A stretch of DNA of 64,000 nucleotides from Borrelia sp. P9F1. Lineage in GTDB: Bacteria; Spirochaetota; Spirochaetia; Borreliales; Borreliaceae. The notes beneath the pieces were generated by a model. That model was not told the DNA's origin and did not search any database. It saw only the letters and a list, made by a program, of their open reading frames with translations. The first letter of the stretch is position 1; the number at the start of each line of letters is the position of its first letter. The translations under genes and the position numbers were made by a program. Positions 26,559-34,782 of this stretch are shown piece after piece. The DNA is taken from positions 464,402 through 528,401 of the forward strand of contig NZ_CP129407.1 of assembly GCF_030436115.1 (NCBI RefSeq), given 5' to 3'.

Positions 26559-27143
26559 TTGATTATAAAAGATTTAATTAACTTAATTTCTAGGTTGCCA
26601 GGTATAGGCAAAAAAACAGCAGTAAGGATGGTTTATGATATTTTATCTAGCAGCGAGGAGTATGCGAAAAATCTTGGTCAAAGTTTAATTAATCTTCATT
26701 CTAGGATAAGGAAATGCAAGAATTGTTATAATTTTACTGAGGGAGAATTTTGTGACATTTGTATAGATTTAAATAGAAATAGAGGCTTGATTTGTGTTGT
26801 GGAAACACCACAAGACTTGGAAGTTATTGAGTCTACCAGAGAGTACGATGGGGTCTATTTTGTGCTTCATGGACACCTTGATCCTTTAAAAGACATTGGT
26901 CCTGGTAAACTAAATCTTGATAAATTGGCAGGATATGCCAGAGGACTTGGGGCACTGGAGGTGGTTGTTGCTACAGAGTTTAGTATTGAGGGAGATGTAA
27001 CAGCCAATTATATTAAGAGTATTTTAAAGGATTTAGATATTAATGTTACAAGAATAGCTTCTGGGCTTCCTGTTGGAGGAAGTGTTAGTAGTTCAGACAA
27101 AGTTACTACTCTTAGGGCATTTCGGCTAAGACTTAAAATATAA
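26559..27143 (+). CDS. recR: RecR recombination protein
   Basis: 194 aa, normal for RecR. It works with RecF and RecO to load RecA onto gaps. A helix-hairpin-helix lies near the N terminus (ISRLPGIGKKTAVRMV), a four-cysteine zinc finger at about residues 50-66 (CKNCYNF...CDIC) and a Toprim domain follows (VVETPQDLEVIE). Start is the TTG at 26559, three bases after ebfC. I recall no recR between ebfC and ndk in B31 numbering (BB_0462/BB_0463), so with recF it suggests a RecFOR pathway retained in this lineage. Confidence 0.93.
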   Translation: MIIKDLINLISRLPGIGKKTAVRMVYDILSSSEEYAKNLGQSLINLHSRIRKCKNCYNFTEGEFCDICIDLNRNRGLICVVETPQDLEVIESTREYDGVYFVLHGHLDPLKDIGPGKLNLDKLAGYARGLGALEVVVATEFSIEGDVTANYIKSILKDLDINVTRIASGLPVGGSVSSSDKVTTLRAFRLRLKI

Positions 27144-27422
27144 ATGGTGATTTATTGTCAGGATGGCGAATGGGTTTGATGTGTAGTAGCAATCGTTATT
27201 AATTAATTAGTTTAATTTATGATTTTAAGGATAAGTTTTACTTATGGTGGTCTTTATTTTATTGTAAGGCATATTACTTGAAATATAATGGAATATTCAT
27301 GTGAGTTGTTTTATCCTGTTGTTAGTCTTTATAATGTATGCGTCTTGAAACGGGTATTTATTAACAAGGTTAATTATAATTTGTAATTGGCTTGACTTGT
27401 ATTTTAAAATGAGGAGGTTTTT

Positions 27423-27932
27423 GTGTCTAGTTTAATACAAAAGACTTTATGTATTATTAAGCCCGATGGTGTTAGAAGAGGTTTAATTGGTAGTGTAATT
27501 GCTAGGTTAGAGAGATCGGGGTTAAAAATTGTAGCTACTAAGATGGTTTTAGCTAATAGGAAAATGGCAGAGGAACATTATTTGTATGATGATATTGCTG
27601 CAAGGCATGGAGAAATTGTTTGGCAGTCTTTAATTGATTTTATAATGAGTTCTCCGGTGTTTGCGTTTGTGGTTGAAGGCGTTGAATCTATTGAAGTTGT
27701 CAGAAAGCTTTGTGGTTCTACAGAGCCAAAAACGGCTTCCCCTGGTACAATAAGGGGTGATTTTTCCTATCATAGTTTTAACTATGCAAATGAGAAAAAG
27801 TTTTCAATTTATAATGTCATTCATGCTGCAGCTAATGTTGAAGATGCTCTTCGTGAGATACCGATTTGGTTTAAAGAAAATGAAATTTTTGCTTATAAAA
27901 GGAACGATGAGATTGAACATTATTATGATTAA
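27423..27932 (+). CDS. ndk: Nucleoside diphosphate kinase
   Basis: 169 aa, about 30 longer than typical NDK. It balances NTP/dNTP pools by phosphate transfer through a histidine. The N-terminal TLCIIKPDGVRRGLIGSVIARLE is family-typical; the active histidine is H134 in SIYNVIHAAANVEDA, where most bacteria have NxxHGSDS. Start GTG 27423 is set by GAGGAGG at 27411-27417. A TATAAT at 27375-27380 is a possible -10. The extra length is an insertion at residues about 50-70 and a longer tail. Equivalent of BB_0463. Confidence 0.88.
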   Translation: MSSLIQKTLCIIKPDGVRRGLIGSVIARLERSGLKIVATKMVLANRKMAEEHYLYDDIAARHGEIVWQSLIDFIMSSPVFAFVVEGVESIEVVRKLCGSTEPKTASPGTIRGDFSYHSFNYANEKKFSIYNVIHAAANVEDALREIPIWFKENEIFAYKRNDEIEHYYD

Positions 27933-28406
27933 TTTTTGATGTTTGGGTAGAAAACATTTAGGCTAAGTCAGTGATAAATAATTTATTTAGAAACTGTCCA
28001 AGGCAGTATTTCTCTTTTTAATCATATTGAACTGTTTTTGATAAACGCTAGCTTTTTGAGTTTAAAGTTTTAATTTTTATGGGATTGATGCAAGGTTATT
28101 ATGAGTTTGTTAAATAATAAAAATTTAATTTATTCGATTTAAGTAGCGTGTTGTATGTAAAATAAGTTTTATGATGGATCTTGAGAAATATTTTGTTGTG
28201 ATTCTTGGGTTTTTTCTGGGGGCAGATTAAAGAATCTTAGCATCAATGGAAGCCTTGACAATTTAAAAATATAGGGTTTTTAGGTTTGATGATGTAGAAT
28301 GTGATTACCTAAATTTGGTTAGTGAGGTTTGTTTCAAGATTTTAATGTTTACTTGTTTCGTTGAGGGAACTATGGAGAGTTTTGTAAATTTGTCCAGGGT
28401 GTTCTT
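27933..28406. other. 474-base gene-poor region between ndk and the lpt cluster
   Basis: A+T-rich, with no long open frame on either strand. It contains a TTGACA at 28255-28260 without a convincing -10, and near its end a 12-codon frame (28372-28410) described separately. I see no RNA gene or repeat. It may hold the promoter of the lptC-lptA-lptB run or a decayed gene. Confidence 0.5.
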
Positions 28407-28410
28407 GTGA
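28372..28410 (+). CDS. Possible 12-codon leader ORF coupled to the LptC-like gene
   Basis: ATG at 28372 with a GAGGG Shine-Dalgarno at 28363-28367 (four-base spacing), 12 codons (MESFVNLSRVFL), stop TGA at 28408-28410 overlapping the GTG start (28407) of the downstream gene as GTGA. The downstream GTG has only a weak site of its own. This resembles a translational-coupling leader. It could also be chance. Confidence 0.4.
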   Translation: MESFVNLSRVFL

Positions 28411-28943
28411 AGAGATTTGATCCTCTCTCCTTTTTATTGTCTTTGTTTCTTGTAGGCTGTACTTTTGATTACAATGAGTACTCTAGTAGGTCAGAAGCTG
28501 TTAAGGGGACTCCTTCAATACAGATATTGGGGATTAGTTATCACAACATTGTGGGTGGGAAGAAACAAACGGTGCTGGAATCTTTAAGTTTTAATTATTT
28601 TCATGATTATAAAATTTATGAGGTGAAGAATGGACGGTTTTTGTATCATTCTTTGGATAATAAAATCTCAGGTAAATTTAATAAACTAGAAGGGTCTCAT
28701 GTCACTAAAAACTTAGATATGAAAGATTCTGTGGAGTTGAAAATAGAAGACACGAACAATTATTATTTAATTAATACCAATAGACTTTTATGGAGAGATA
28801 ATGACAAGAAAATGCTTTCACCACCAAATGAGATAGTGTTAATCAGGTTTGATGATAGCAGTATAAAAGGAAAGGGGTTTTCATACTTTTTAAATCATAA
28901 TCATTTTTATTTTTACTCTGGTATGGAAGGGCTAGTAAGATGA
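28407..28943 (+). CDS. LptC-like lipoprotein
   Basis: 178 aa. Lipoprotein signal LSFLLSLFLVGC (lipobox LVGC) replaces the LptC membrane anchor. The mature protein shows the LptC/OstA-type beta pattern (SLSFNYFHDYKIYEVKNGRFLYHSLDNKISGKF). It is followed directly by OstA-like and LptB-like genes in the usual lptC-lptA-lptB order, overlapping the next by 4 bases. In enterobacteria LptC passes LPS from LptBFG to LptA; Borrelia makes no LPS, so the cargo here must be something else. Equivalent of B31 BB_0464. Assignment is by context and weak pattern. Confidence 0.65.
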   Translation: MKRFDPLSFLLSLFLVGCTFDYNEYSSRSEAVKGTPSIQILGISYHNIVGGKKQTVLESLSFNYFHDYKIYEVKNGRFLYHSLDNKISGKFNKLEGSHVTKNLDMKDSVELKIEDTNNYYLINTNRLLWRDNDKKMLSPPNEIVLIRFDDSSIKGKGFSYFLNHNHFYFYSGMEGLVR

Positions 28944-29635
28944 AAAGTGCTGTTATTTTCTTAATTTTTATGTCTTTGTTTAGCAGCTATGCTCAAGATA
29001 AAAAGAGGCTTGACGAAACTAAAATAGAAAACAGTTCACAAAAACAAAAGAAGAGTAGCTTTACTTTCAAAGCGGATTTCTCCCAGGGGGTTATGTCTTC
29101 TCTTTACAGGAGAGTTGTTCTTAAGGGAAATCCTGAGGTGATTTCATCTGATTTTAAACTTAGGGCTGATGAGATTGAAATTTATGGGGAGGGTAGCTCT
29201 TATATTGAGGCGCGTGGAAGTGTGTATTATGAAGATTACAAAAATAAAATGAACGTCAAGGCACAATTTTTATTCTTTAATAGGAAATTGGATAATTTCT
29301 ATCTTCAAAGAGACGTTGAACTTGAGGATTTGGAAAATGAACTTGTTGTTAAGGCTGAAAGGCTAGAGGGAGGACATAAATCAAACATTTATGTTATGCA
29401 GTATTCTGTTAGGATATATAAAGGAGATACTTTTGCAAGAGCCGAGAATGGCATTTATAATAAAGAAGAAAAAGAAATTGTTCTTGAAGGGGTTCCTGTT
29501 ATTTATCAAGATGATAATTATTATTCTGCGGCAAGAATAATTTTTAATACTGAGACTAATAAATATAATCTTGAAGGGCGTGTTGAGGGTAGGTTTACCC
29601 AGATAGAAGAAGATGTTTCTGAAGAAAAGAGATAA
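28940..29635 (+). CDS. LptA/OstA-like periplasmic protein
   Basis: 231 aa. Signal peptide at 1-18 (SAVIFLIFMSLFSSYAQ). OstA-family beta repeats run over residues about 55-215: FSQGVMSSLYRRVVLKGNPEV, RADEIEIYGEGSSYIEARGSV and IVLEGVPVIYQDDNYYSAARI. LptA subunits stack into a periplasmic bridge for amphipathic cargo. It overlaps its neighbours on both sides (4 bases with the LptC-like gene, 23 with lptB), so the three genes form a tight operon. Equivalent of BB_0465. Confidence 0.8.
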   Translation: MKSAVIFLIFMSLFSSYAQDKKRLDETKIENSSQKQKKSSFTFKADFSQGVMSSLYRRVVLKGNPEVISSDFKLRADEIEIYGEGSSYIEARGSVYYEDYKNKMNVKAQFLFFNRKLDNFYLQRDVELEDLENELVVKAERLEGGHKSNIYVMQYSVRIYKGDTFARAENGIYNKEEKEIVLEGVPVIYQDDNYYSAARIIFNTETNKYNLEGRVEGRFTQIEEDVSEEKR

Positions 29636-30404
29636 AATAAAATCGGTAAAGGCAAGGCTTAATGTTGGCTGTGTTAATGATGTAGTTCTTAAGGCAGATA
29701 ATATTGTTAAGAAGTACGGAGAGAAAGTAGCCGTTGGTGGTGTTACTATTGATATTCACCGAGGTGAGGTTGTGGGTTTACTTGGCCCAAATGGAGCCGG
29801 TAAGACTACTACCTTTTATACTATTGTTGGGTTTATTAAGTCTAATAGTGGGCGTGTATTGATAAATAATTATGATGTTTCTGGTCTTAATATGTATGAG
29901 CGGGCTCGGATAGGGATTGTATATCTGCCCCAAGAGCCTTCTATTTTCAGGGAGCTTACGGTGGAAGATAATATTTTAGTTGCGCTTGAGAGGAGAGAAG
30001 ACTTGTCTCAAGCTGAGCGTAAGATTGAGCTTGTAAATTTGCTTAAAGAATTTGAGATAAAGAGAATACAACATCAAAAGGCCTATACTCTTTCTGGTGG
30101 AGAGAGAAGGAGAGCGGAAATAGCTAGGGCTTTAGCGGTTAACCCATATTTTTTATTGCTTGATGAACCTTTCGCAGGTATTGATCCTATTGCGATTGGT
30201 GATATAAAGAACATAATAAGGGTTTTGAAAAGTAAAAATATTGGTGTTTTAATTACGGATCATAATGTAAGAGATGCTTTTGATATAATAGACAGGGCTT
30301 ACATTATTTACCAGGGTCAGGTGCTTGATGAGGGGAATGTTTCCTATATCGTAAATAGTGAAAAGGCTAAAAAGCTTTATCTTGGTGAAGAGTTTAGACT
30401 ATGA
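29613..30404 (+). CDS. lptB: LptB-type ABC transporter ATPase
   Basis: 263 aa. ATP-binding subunit of the Lpt exporter. Walker A GPNGAGKT, Q-loop YLPQEPSIFRELTVEDNI, signature LSGGERRR, Walker B LLLDEPFAGIDP and switch TDHN are all intact. LptB-specific features are FRELTVEDNI and the ending YLGEEFRL. The N-terminal ~20 residues are an extension that may begin later. Membrane partners LptF/LptG are not in this window. Because Borrelia lacks LPS, the machine's substrate is in question; work in B. burgdorferi links an LptD homologue to surface lipoprotein display. Equivalent of BB_0466. Confidence 0.93.
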   Translation: MFLKKRDKIKSVKARLNVGCVNDVVLKADNIVKKYGEKVAVGGVTIDIHRGEVVGLLGPNGAGKTTTFYTIVGFIKSNSGRVLINNYDVSGLNMYERARIGIVYLPQEPSIFRELTVEDNILVALERREDLSQAERKIELVNLLKEFEIKRIQHQKAYTLSGGERRRAEIARALAVNPYFLLLDEPFAGIDPIAIGDIKNIIRVLKSKNIGVLITDHNVRDAFDIIDRAYIIYQGQVLDEGNVSYIVNSEKAKKLYLGEEFRL

Positions 30405-31090
30405 GGGTAATTGAGAAGGATCTTCATTACGAGTTTGAATTGGATCCTAGATTTAAATTAATCTATACCAAGCAACCCTTTGATTTAAGTGTTAAAAGCA
30501 TCAGTAGTGATAAGTTGGGTTTTATTCCCAGGGGCAAGAAAATAAAGTATCTGAAACAATTGCATACAAATATTGTGCATGAAGTTTTTGATGATTTTGT
30601 TAATTTTCAGGTGGGCGATGGGCTTGTTTCTTCTTCGTATAATGTTGCTCTTCTTGCTTACTATGCAGATTGTCTTCCGATATATTGTTTTGATAGCGTG
30701 AAAAAATATATCGGGCTTATTCACAGTGGATACAGGGGGAGTTTTAAACTTATTATCCTTAAGATGTTGCTTATGTTTGAGAAAATGGGATCAAATTTTG
30801 GAGATTTAAGAGTTGTATTTGGCCCTTATAATAAGGCATGTTGTTATGAAATTTCTTCAGAATTTTTAGTAAAGGTAAAATCAAAATTTAGTAAGAAGTT
30901 GCTAGATGTATCTTTTTGTAGGAGAAATGATAGAATCTACTTTGATAATGGTGATTTTAACTTAGAGTTAGTTTCTGGCTTTAATTTAGATATTAAGGAT
31001 TCAGGGCTTTGTACCTATTGTGGGCATAATCTTTATTCTCATAGGAAACACAAAAGTGGGAGAAGTTATGCTGCAATTTGGAGAGTTTAG
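30401..31090 (+). CDS. PgeF/YfiH-family multicopper-oxidase-like (laccase-domain) protein
   Basis: 229 aa. Family motifs include QLHTN (from the QVH motif), ADCLPIYCFD, HSGYRG (consensus HAGWRG) and CTYC near the C terminus. The family has been described as polyphenol oxidase, purine nucleoside phosphorylase or peptidoglycan-editing factor (PgeF removes misincorporated muropeptide residues in E. coli). Zinc/copper site residues H (QLHTN), C (ADC), H (HSG) are kept. Overlaps lptB by 4 bases and the next gene starts at once, so it is in the same operon. Equivalent of BB_0467. Confidence 0.8.
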   Translation: MRVIEKDLHYEFELDPRFKLIYTKQPFDLSVKSISSDKLGFIPRGKKIKYLKQLHTNIVHEVFDDFVNFQVGDGLVSSSYNVALLAYYADCLPIYCFDSVKKYIGLIHSGYRGSFKLIILKMLLMFEKMGSNFGDLRVVFGPYNKACCYEISSEFLVKVKSKFSKKLLDVSFCRRNDRIYFDNGDFNLELVSGFNLDIKDSGLCTYCGHNLYSHRKHKSGRSYAAIWRV

Positions 31091-31092
31091 TT

Positions 31093-31839
31093 TTGAACGT
31101 TAAAGATTTAGCATTCAAGTTGGATGATATGTTTCGGGTAAAGGATTTTAAGGATATTGACAAGGGTCTTAACGGTCTTCAGGTGGGTAATTTGGAGACC
31201 GGGGTTAGCAGGATTGCTTTTGCTGTTGATGCAAGTATGATGACTTTAAAAGAAGCTAGGGATTATGATTTTTTAATAACTCACCACGGTATTTTTTGGT
31301 CGAAATCTGAGAGAATTGTCTCTGTGATGTATGAAAAGATTAAGTATCTTATTGAAAACGAGATAGCTCTTTACTCTGTGCATTTACCGATGGATGCACA
31401 TCCTATCTATTCTCATAGCAAGGTGTTTTCCGATTTTTTGGGGCTTGAAGATTCTATTCCGTTTGCAAATTATAGGGGAGCTGATTTAGGTGTTATTTCC
31501 GTTGCTAACTCTAATTTCTCTGATATCCTCAACAAGATTAGGGTACACAATAAACATATTCTTTATTACAAAGAATTTAAGGAATATGTTTGTAAAGTAG
31601 CTATTGTTAGTGGTTCTGGGTATTCTTTTTTTGAGGAAGCCCTGGGACATGGCGTTGATTTATTCATAACAGGAGACACTTCTCATCAAATATATTCTTT
31701 AGCTGAAGAATGTGGCGTGAATTTAATATTTGCGGGTCATTATTTTACTGAAACATTTGGTTTGATAAAATTAATGGAGTATTTTAGGAGTTATGCAGAA
31801 TTGCAAGTTAAGTTTATTGATAAAGACACCAGTTTGTGA
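31093..31839 (+). CDS. Nif3/DUF34-family protein
   Basis: 248 aa from TTG 31093 (Shine-Dalgarno GGAGAG at 31080-31085, seven bases away); a TTG at 31078 would add five residues and overlap the upstream gene. Nif3/YbgI proteins are toroidal hexamers with a two-metal site. The metal motifs are visible as THHGIFW, SVHLPMDAHP and GHYFTETFGL. Biochemical role in bacteria is debated (GTP cyclohydrolase-like or conserved metal chaperone). The gene lies in the operon of the PgeF-type gene and lspA. Equivalent of BB_0468. Confidence 0.82.
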   Translation: MNVKDLAFKLDDMFRVKDFKDIDKGLNGLQVGNLETGVSRIAFAVDASMMTLKEARDYDFLITHHGIFWSKSERIVSVMYEKIKYLIENEIALYSVHLPMDAHPIYSHSKVFSDFLGLEDSIPFANYRGADLGVISVANSNFSDILNKIRVHNKHILYYKEFKEYVCKVAIVSGSGYSFFEEALGHGVDLFITGDTSHQIYSLAEECGVNLIFAGHYFTETFGLIKLMEYFRSYAELQVKFIDKDTSL

Positions 31840-31848
31840 GGGTTTTGT

Positions 31849-32355
31849 ATGGGTATGAGTAGAACCAGATTGATTAATAGTTATGTATTTATTTCTGTTT
31901 TAGTTTTTTTTGATCAATTATCTAAGTATTTAATTGTTCAATACGTTGAACTTGGATCCGAATATTTATCTATTTTTGGAGATTTTTTAAAAATAATACA
32001 CGTTAGGAATACTGGGATTCTATTTTCAATAGGATCTAGTATGGATAATAATTTGAAGAATTTATTTTTTCTTGTTCTTCCTATTGTTGTTTTAATTTTT
32101 GTTTTTTATTTTTCCTTAAACGAAAAAAATGGCATGATTAGGGTTTCGCTTTTATTGATTTTATCTGGTGGGATTGGAAATATTATTGATAGATTGTGTA
32201 GACCGTTAGGAGTTGTAGATTTTCTGGATGTAAAATTTTTTGGTATTTTTGGACTCCAGAGATGGCCAACTTTTAACTTTGCAGACAGCTATGTTGTCAT
32301 AGGTATAGGGTTATTTGCAATTTGTGATTTATTTATAAAGAATAGAAAGAATTAA
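31849..32355 (+). CDS. lspA: Lipoprotein signal peptidase (signal peptidase II)
   Basis: 168 aa, four membrane segments. It cleaves prolipoproteins before the lipidated cysteine, an essential step in a lineage with very many lipoproteins. The two catalytic aspartates are in NIIDRLCRPLGVVDFLD and FNFADSYVVIGI, and IIHVRNTGILFSIG is the family's N-terminal motif. Target of globomycin. Short 9-base gap from the Nif3-type gene and 3 bases to the next, so clearly an operon. Equivalent of BB_0469. Confidence 0.96.
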   Translation: MGMSRTRLINSYVFISVLVFFDQLSKYLIVQYVELGSEYLSIFGDFLKIIHVRNTGILFSIGSSMDNNLKNLFFLVLPIVVLIFVFYFSLNEKNGMIRVSLLLILSGGIGNIIDRLCRPLGVVDFLDVKFFGIFGLQRWPTFNFADSYVVIGIGLFAICDLFIKNRKN

Positions 32356-32358
32356 CCT

Positions 32359-32586
32359 ATGAAGATTTTCTGTTTTATTTTGTGTTCATTGACTAATTTG
32401 TCTTTAATGCTTTTGGTTTTTTTTCTAGAGTTTGTTTTTGTAGCCAAACTTAATATCATCGTTTCTCCTTTTTTTCAGTTCATTTTAGTTTTATTGATGA
32501 TTGTTATTTCAATTACCATAAGCTATTTTTTATCAAACGTTATTGCAAAAAGTATTATTTCTAAGTTTTTCAATCTAGATAAATAA
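32359..32586 (+). CDS. Small two-segment membrane protein, unknown
   Basis: 75 aa, with two hydrophobic stretches (CFILCSLTNLSLMLLVFFLEFVFV and FQFILVLLMIVISITISYFLSNVIA) and a short charged end. No family recognised. It follows lspA at once, and the next gene is 14 bases away. Equivalent of BB_0470 from order. Real because of conserved placement and coding-like composition, but function is unknown. Confidence 0.6.
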   Translation: MKIFCFILCSLTNLSLMLLVFFLEFVFVAKLNIIVSPFFQFILVLLMIVISITISYFLSNVIAKSIISKFFNLDK

Positions 32587-32600
32587 AGAGAGAGGTTTTA

Positions 32601-33422
32601 GTGGCTTTGCGAGTTTTAATTGCCGGGGAGGTTGTAGGCAAGCCTGGTATTATTGTTATAAAAGAGTTTTTGTCTACTTTTAAAAAGAACAAAAAAATTG
32701 ATTTTGTAGTATCTGGTAATAATTTTACTACCGGATTTAGAGGACTTTGTAAGCGTCATGTTTTTCTGTTAAGAAAGTATGGTGTTGATGTCTTAACTTT
32801 AGGAGAGAATGCATTCGCAAGGTCTGCTTTGGGTGGTGAGCTTGACAAATATAGTTTTGTTTTAAAGCCTCTAAATTATCCTGCTAGATTGAAGGGTTAC
32901 TCTTACTTTGTTTACAACGTTAGTGGCATTAAAGTTGCTGTGGTTAGACTTGTCGGACAGACTGGTGTTATGAAACATAACTTTAATAATCCTTTTTTTG
33001 CCTTTGATTACCTTTATGAAAAAATAAAATTGCATACAAGCAACATAATCGTACTTTTTGATTCAAACACAACGGCTGAAACCAATGCTATGTTTTTTTA
33101 TTTAAAATCTAGAGTTAGTGTTTGTTTTGGTATTGGAAAGAGAATATTAACAGCCGATTTGCGAGTTCTAGATGACACTGCTGTTATCACTGACCTTGGT
33201 AGGGTTGGAAGTTTAAATAGTGTTATTGGTTGCGTTCCTGAACCTGAGATAGATAAATTTTTAAAAGGATTTCTACACAATCGATTTACTGAATCTTGGG
33301 AAGGGCTTGGTTTCAATGGCGCCATAGTTGAGATTGATGATAATGGTAAGGCTGTTTTTGTGGAGAATGTAAGGGAGTATATCAGTTTTAAAGGCGGTTT
33401 GGAAAGTCAAAGTGATATTTAA
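32601..33422 (+). CDS. YmdB-like protein lacking the phosphodiesterase metal site (pseudoenzyme)
   Basis: 273 aa; GTG start at 32601. The protein aligns with the intact YmdB at 54308: GEVVGK for GDIIGD, SGNNFTTGFR for NGENSSGGFG, GENAF for GNHVY, FDSNTT for DFHAES, GIGKR for GTHTH, and the shared DLGRVGSLNSVIG for DLGMTGSLNSVIG. Every metal ligand (Asp, Glu, Asn-His, His, His-x-His) is replaced except a conservative Asp to Glu (E10), so it is probably inactive as a phosphodiesterase and may act as a scaffold or partner. Equivalent of BB_0471. Read from two sequences only. Confidence 0.78.
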   Translation: MALRVLIAGEVVGKPGIIVIKEFLSTFKKNKKIDFVVSGNNFTTGFRGLCKRHVFLLRKYGVDVLTLGENAFARSALGGELDKYSFVLKPLNYPARLKGYSYFVYNVSGIKVAVVRLVGQTGVMKHNFNNPFFAFDYLYEKIKLHTSNIIVLFDSNTTAETNAMFFYLKSRVSVCFGIGKRILTADLRVLDDTAVITDLGRVGSLNSVIGCVPEPEIDKFLKGFLHNRFTESWEGLGFNGAIVEIDDNGKAVFVENVREYISFKGGLESQSDI

Positions 33423-33469
33423 GATATTGATGGCCAGATCAATATTGCACACGAGCTGGAGGAGAAACA

Positions 33470-34753
33470 ATGTATAAATATCTTGTAGAGGGTGGTTTTA
33501 AAATAAGTGGGAAAATAACTGCTAGTGGCAATAAGAATGCAGCTTTGCCTTGTATTGTAGCTGCTCTACTTACAGATGAAGAGGTTGTCTTGGAAAATAT
33601 CCCAAATATTAAGGATGTAGATGTTATTTTAAAAATTTTAAAGGATTTGGGTGCTGAGGTTTTAAGAGATGGTAATACTGTCAGAATTAAGGTTTTAAAT
33701 ATTACCAAGACTGATATGGATTCTTCTTTAACGGATCTAATTAGAGCTTCTATTTTATTTGTTGGACCTATCCTTGCTAGGTGTGGAAAGGTTAACATTG
33801 CTCCTCCTGGTGGTGATGTTATTGGAAAGAGGAGACTTGATACTCATTTTTATGGGCTCAGAAAGCTTGGTGTTAAGTTAATAGATGACGAGCATCGGAT
33901 TATTTTAGAAGTAGATAAACTGAATGGATCTGAGATGTTTTTGGATGAAGCATCAGTTACTGCCACTGAAAATATTATCATGGCCGCTGTTTTTGCTTAT
34001 GGGGAAACCGTGATAATGAATGCTGCATGTGAACCGCATGTGCAAGATTTATGTAGAATGCTAAATACTATGGGGGCTAATATCGCTGGTATTGGTTCTA
34101 ATATTATTAAAATAAAGGGTGTTGAAAAACTAAGGGGAACTAGGTTTCGTATAGGAGCTGATTTTATGCAGGTAGGTTCATTAATTAGCCTTTCTGCTTT
34201 AACAGGAGGGGAGCTTGAGATCAATAGAGCTGATCCTAGGCATTTTATTTTAATAAAACATGTATATTCAAAGCTTGGCATTGATTTTGAGTGTGATGAG
34301 GAGAATATATACGTCAAGGAGAGGCAAGATTTAAGGGTAAGGCTGGATTTTGGAGGGCATATTCCTAAAGTTGACGATGGGCCATGGCCTGCTTTTCCGA
34401 CAGATCTTATGAGTATAGTTATAGTGACTGCTACTCAGGTGCAGGGTACTGTCCTTATTTTTGAAAAAATGTTTGAATCGAGAATGTTTTTTGTAGATAA
34501 ACTGATAAAAATGGGTGCTCAAATTGTTCTTTGTGATCCACACCGAGTGGTAGTTACGGGGAAAACGATCCTTAAAGGGAGCATTCTATCTTCTCCTGAC
34601 GTTAGGGCGGGTATGTCTTTGCTTATTGCAGCTCTTTGTGCTAGAGGGGAGAGTCAGATTCAAAATGTTTATCAGATCGAGAGGGGGTATGAGGACGTTG
34701 TTAGTAAGCTAAATTCTTTAGGGGCCAGGATCAAGAAAGTTTCAGAAGAATAG
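33470..34753 (+). CDS. murA: UDP-N-acetylglucosamine 1-carboxyvinyltransferase
   Basis: 427 aa. First step of peptidoglycan synthesis: adds enolpyruvate to UDP-GlcNAc. ATG 33470 follows GGAGG. The usual catalytic cysteine of the loop PGG-C-xIG is an aspartate here (D116 in PPGGDVIG), as known for B. burgdorferi, which makes the enzyme naturally resistant to fosfomycin. Other signatures are NKNAALPC (substrate-binding Lys/Asn) and HIPKVDDGPWPAFPTDLMS. It lies 47 bases after the YmdB-like gene. Confidence 0.96.
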   Translation: MYKYLVEGGFKISGKITASGNKNAALPCIVAALLTDEEVVLENIPNIKDVDVILKILKDLGAEVLRDGNTVRIKVLNITKTDMDSSLTDLIRASILFVGPILARCGKVNIAPPGGDVIGKRRLDTHFYGLRKLGVKLIDDEHRIILEVDKLNGSEMFLDEASVTATENIIMAAVFAYGETVIMNAACEPHVQDLCRMLNTMGANIAGIGSNIIKIKGVEKLRGTRFRIGADFMQVGSLISLSALTGGELEINRADPRHFILIKHVYSKLGIDFECDEENIYVKERQDLRVRLDFGGHIPKVDDGPWPAFPTDLMSIVIVTATQVQGTVLIFEKMFESRMFFVDKLIKMGAQIVLCDPHRVVVTGKTILKGSILSSPDVRAGMSLLIAALCARGESQIQNVYQIERGYEDVVSKLNSLGARIKKVSEE

Positions 34754-34782
34754 AAGCTTTATTTTATTGAAGGAGAATGCTT

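Noticed and set aside
28255..28260. TTGACA in the ndk-lpt gap as a promoter
   Set aside because: No acceptable -10 at 15-19 bp spacing; recorded only as a note.
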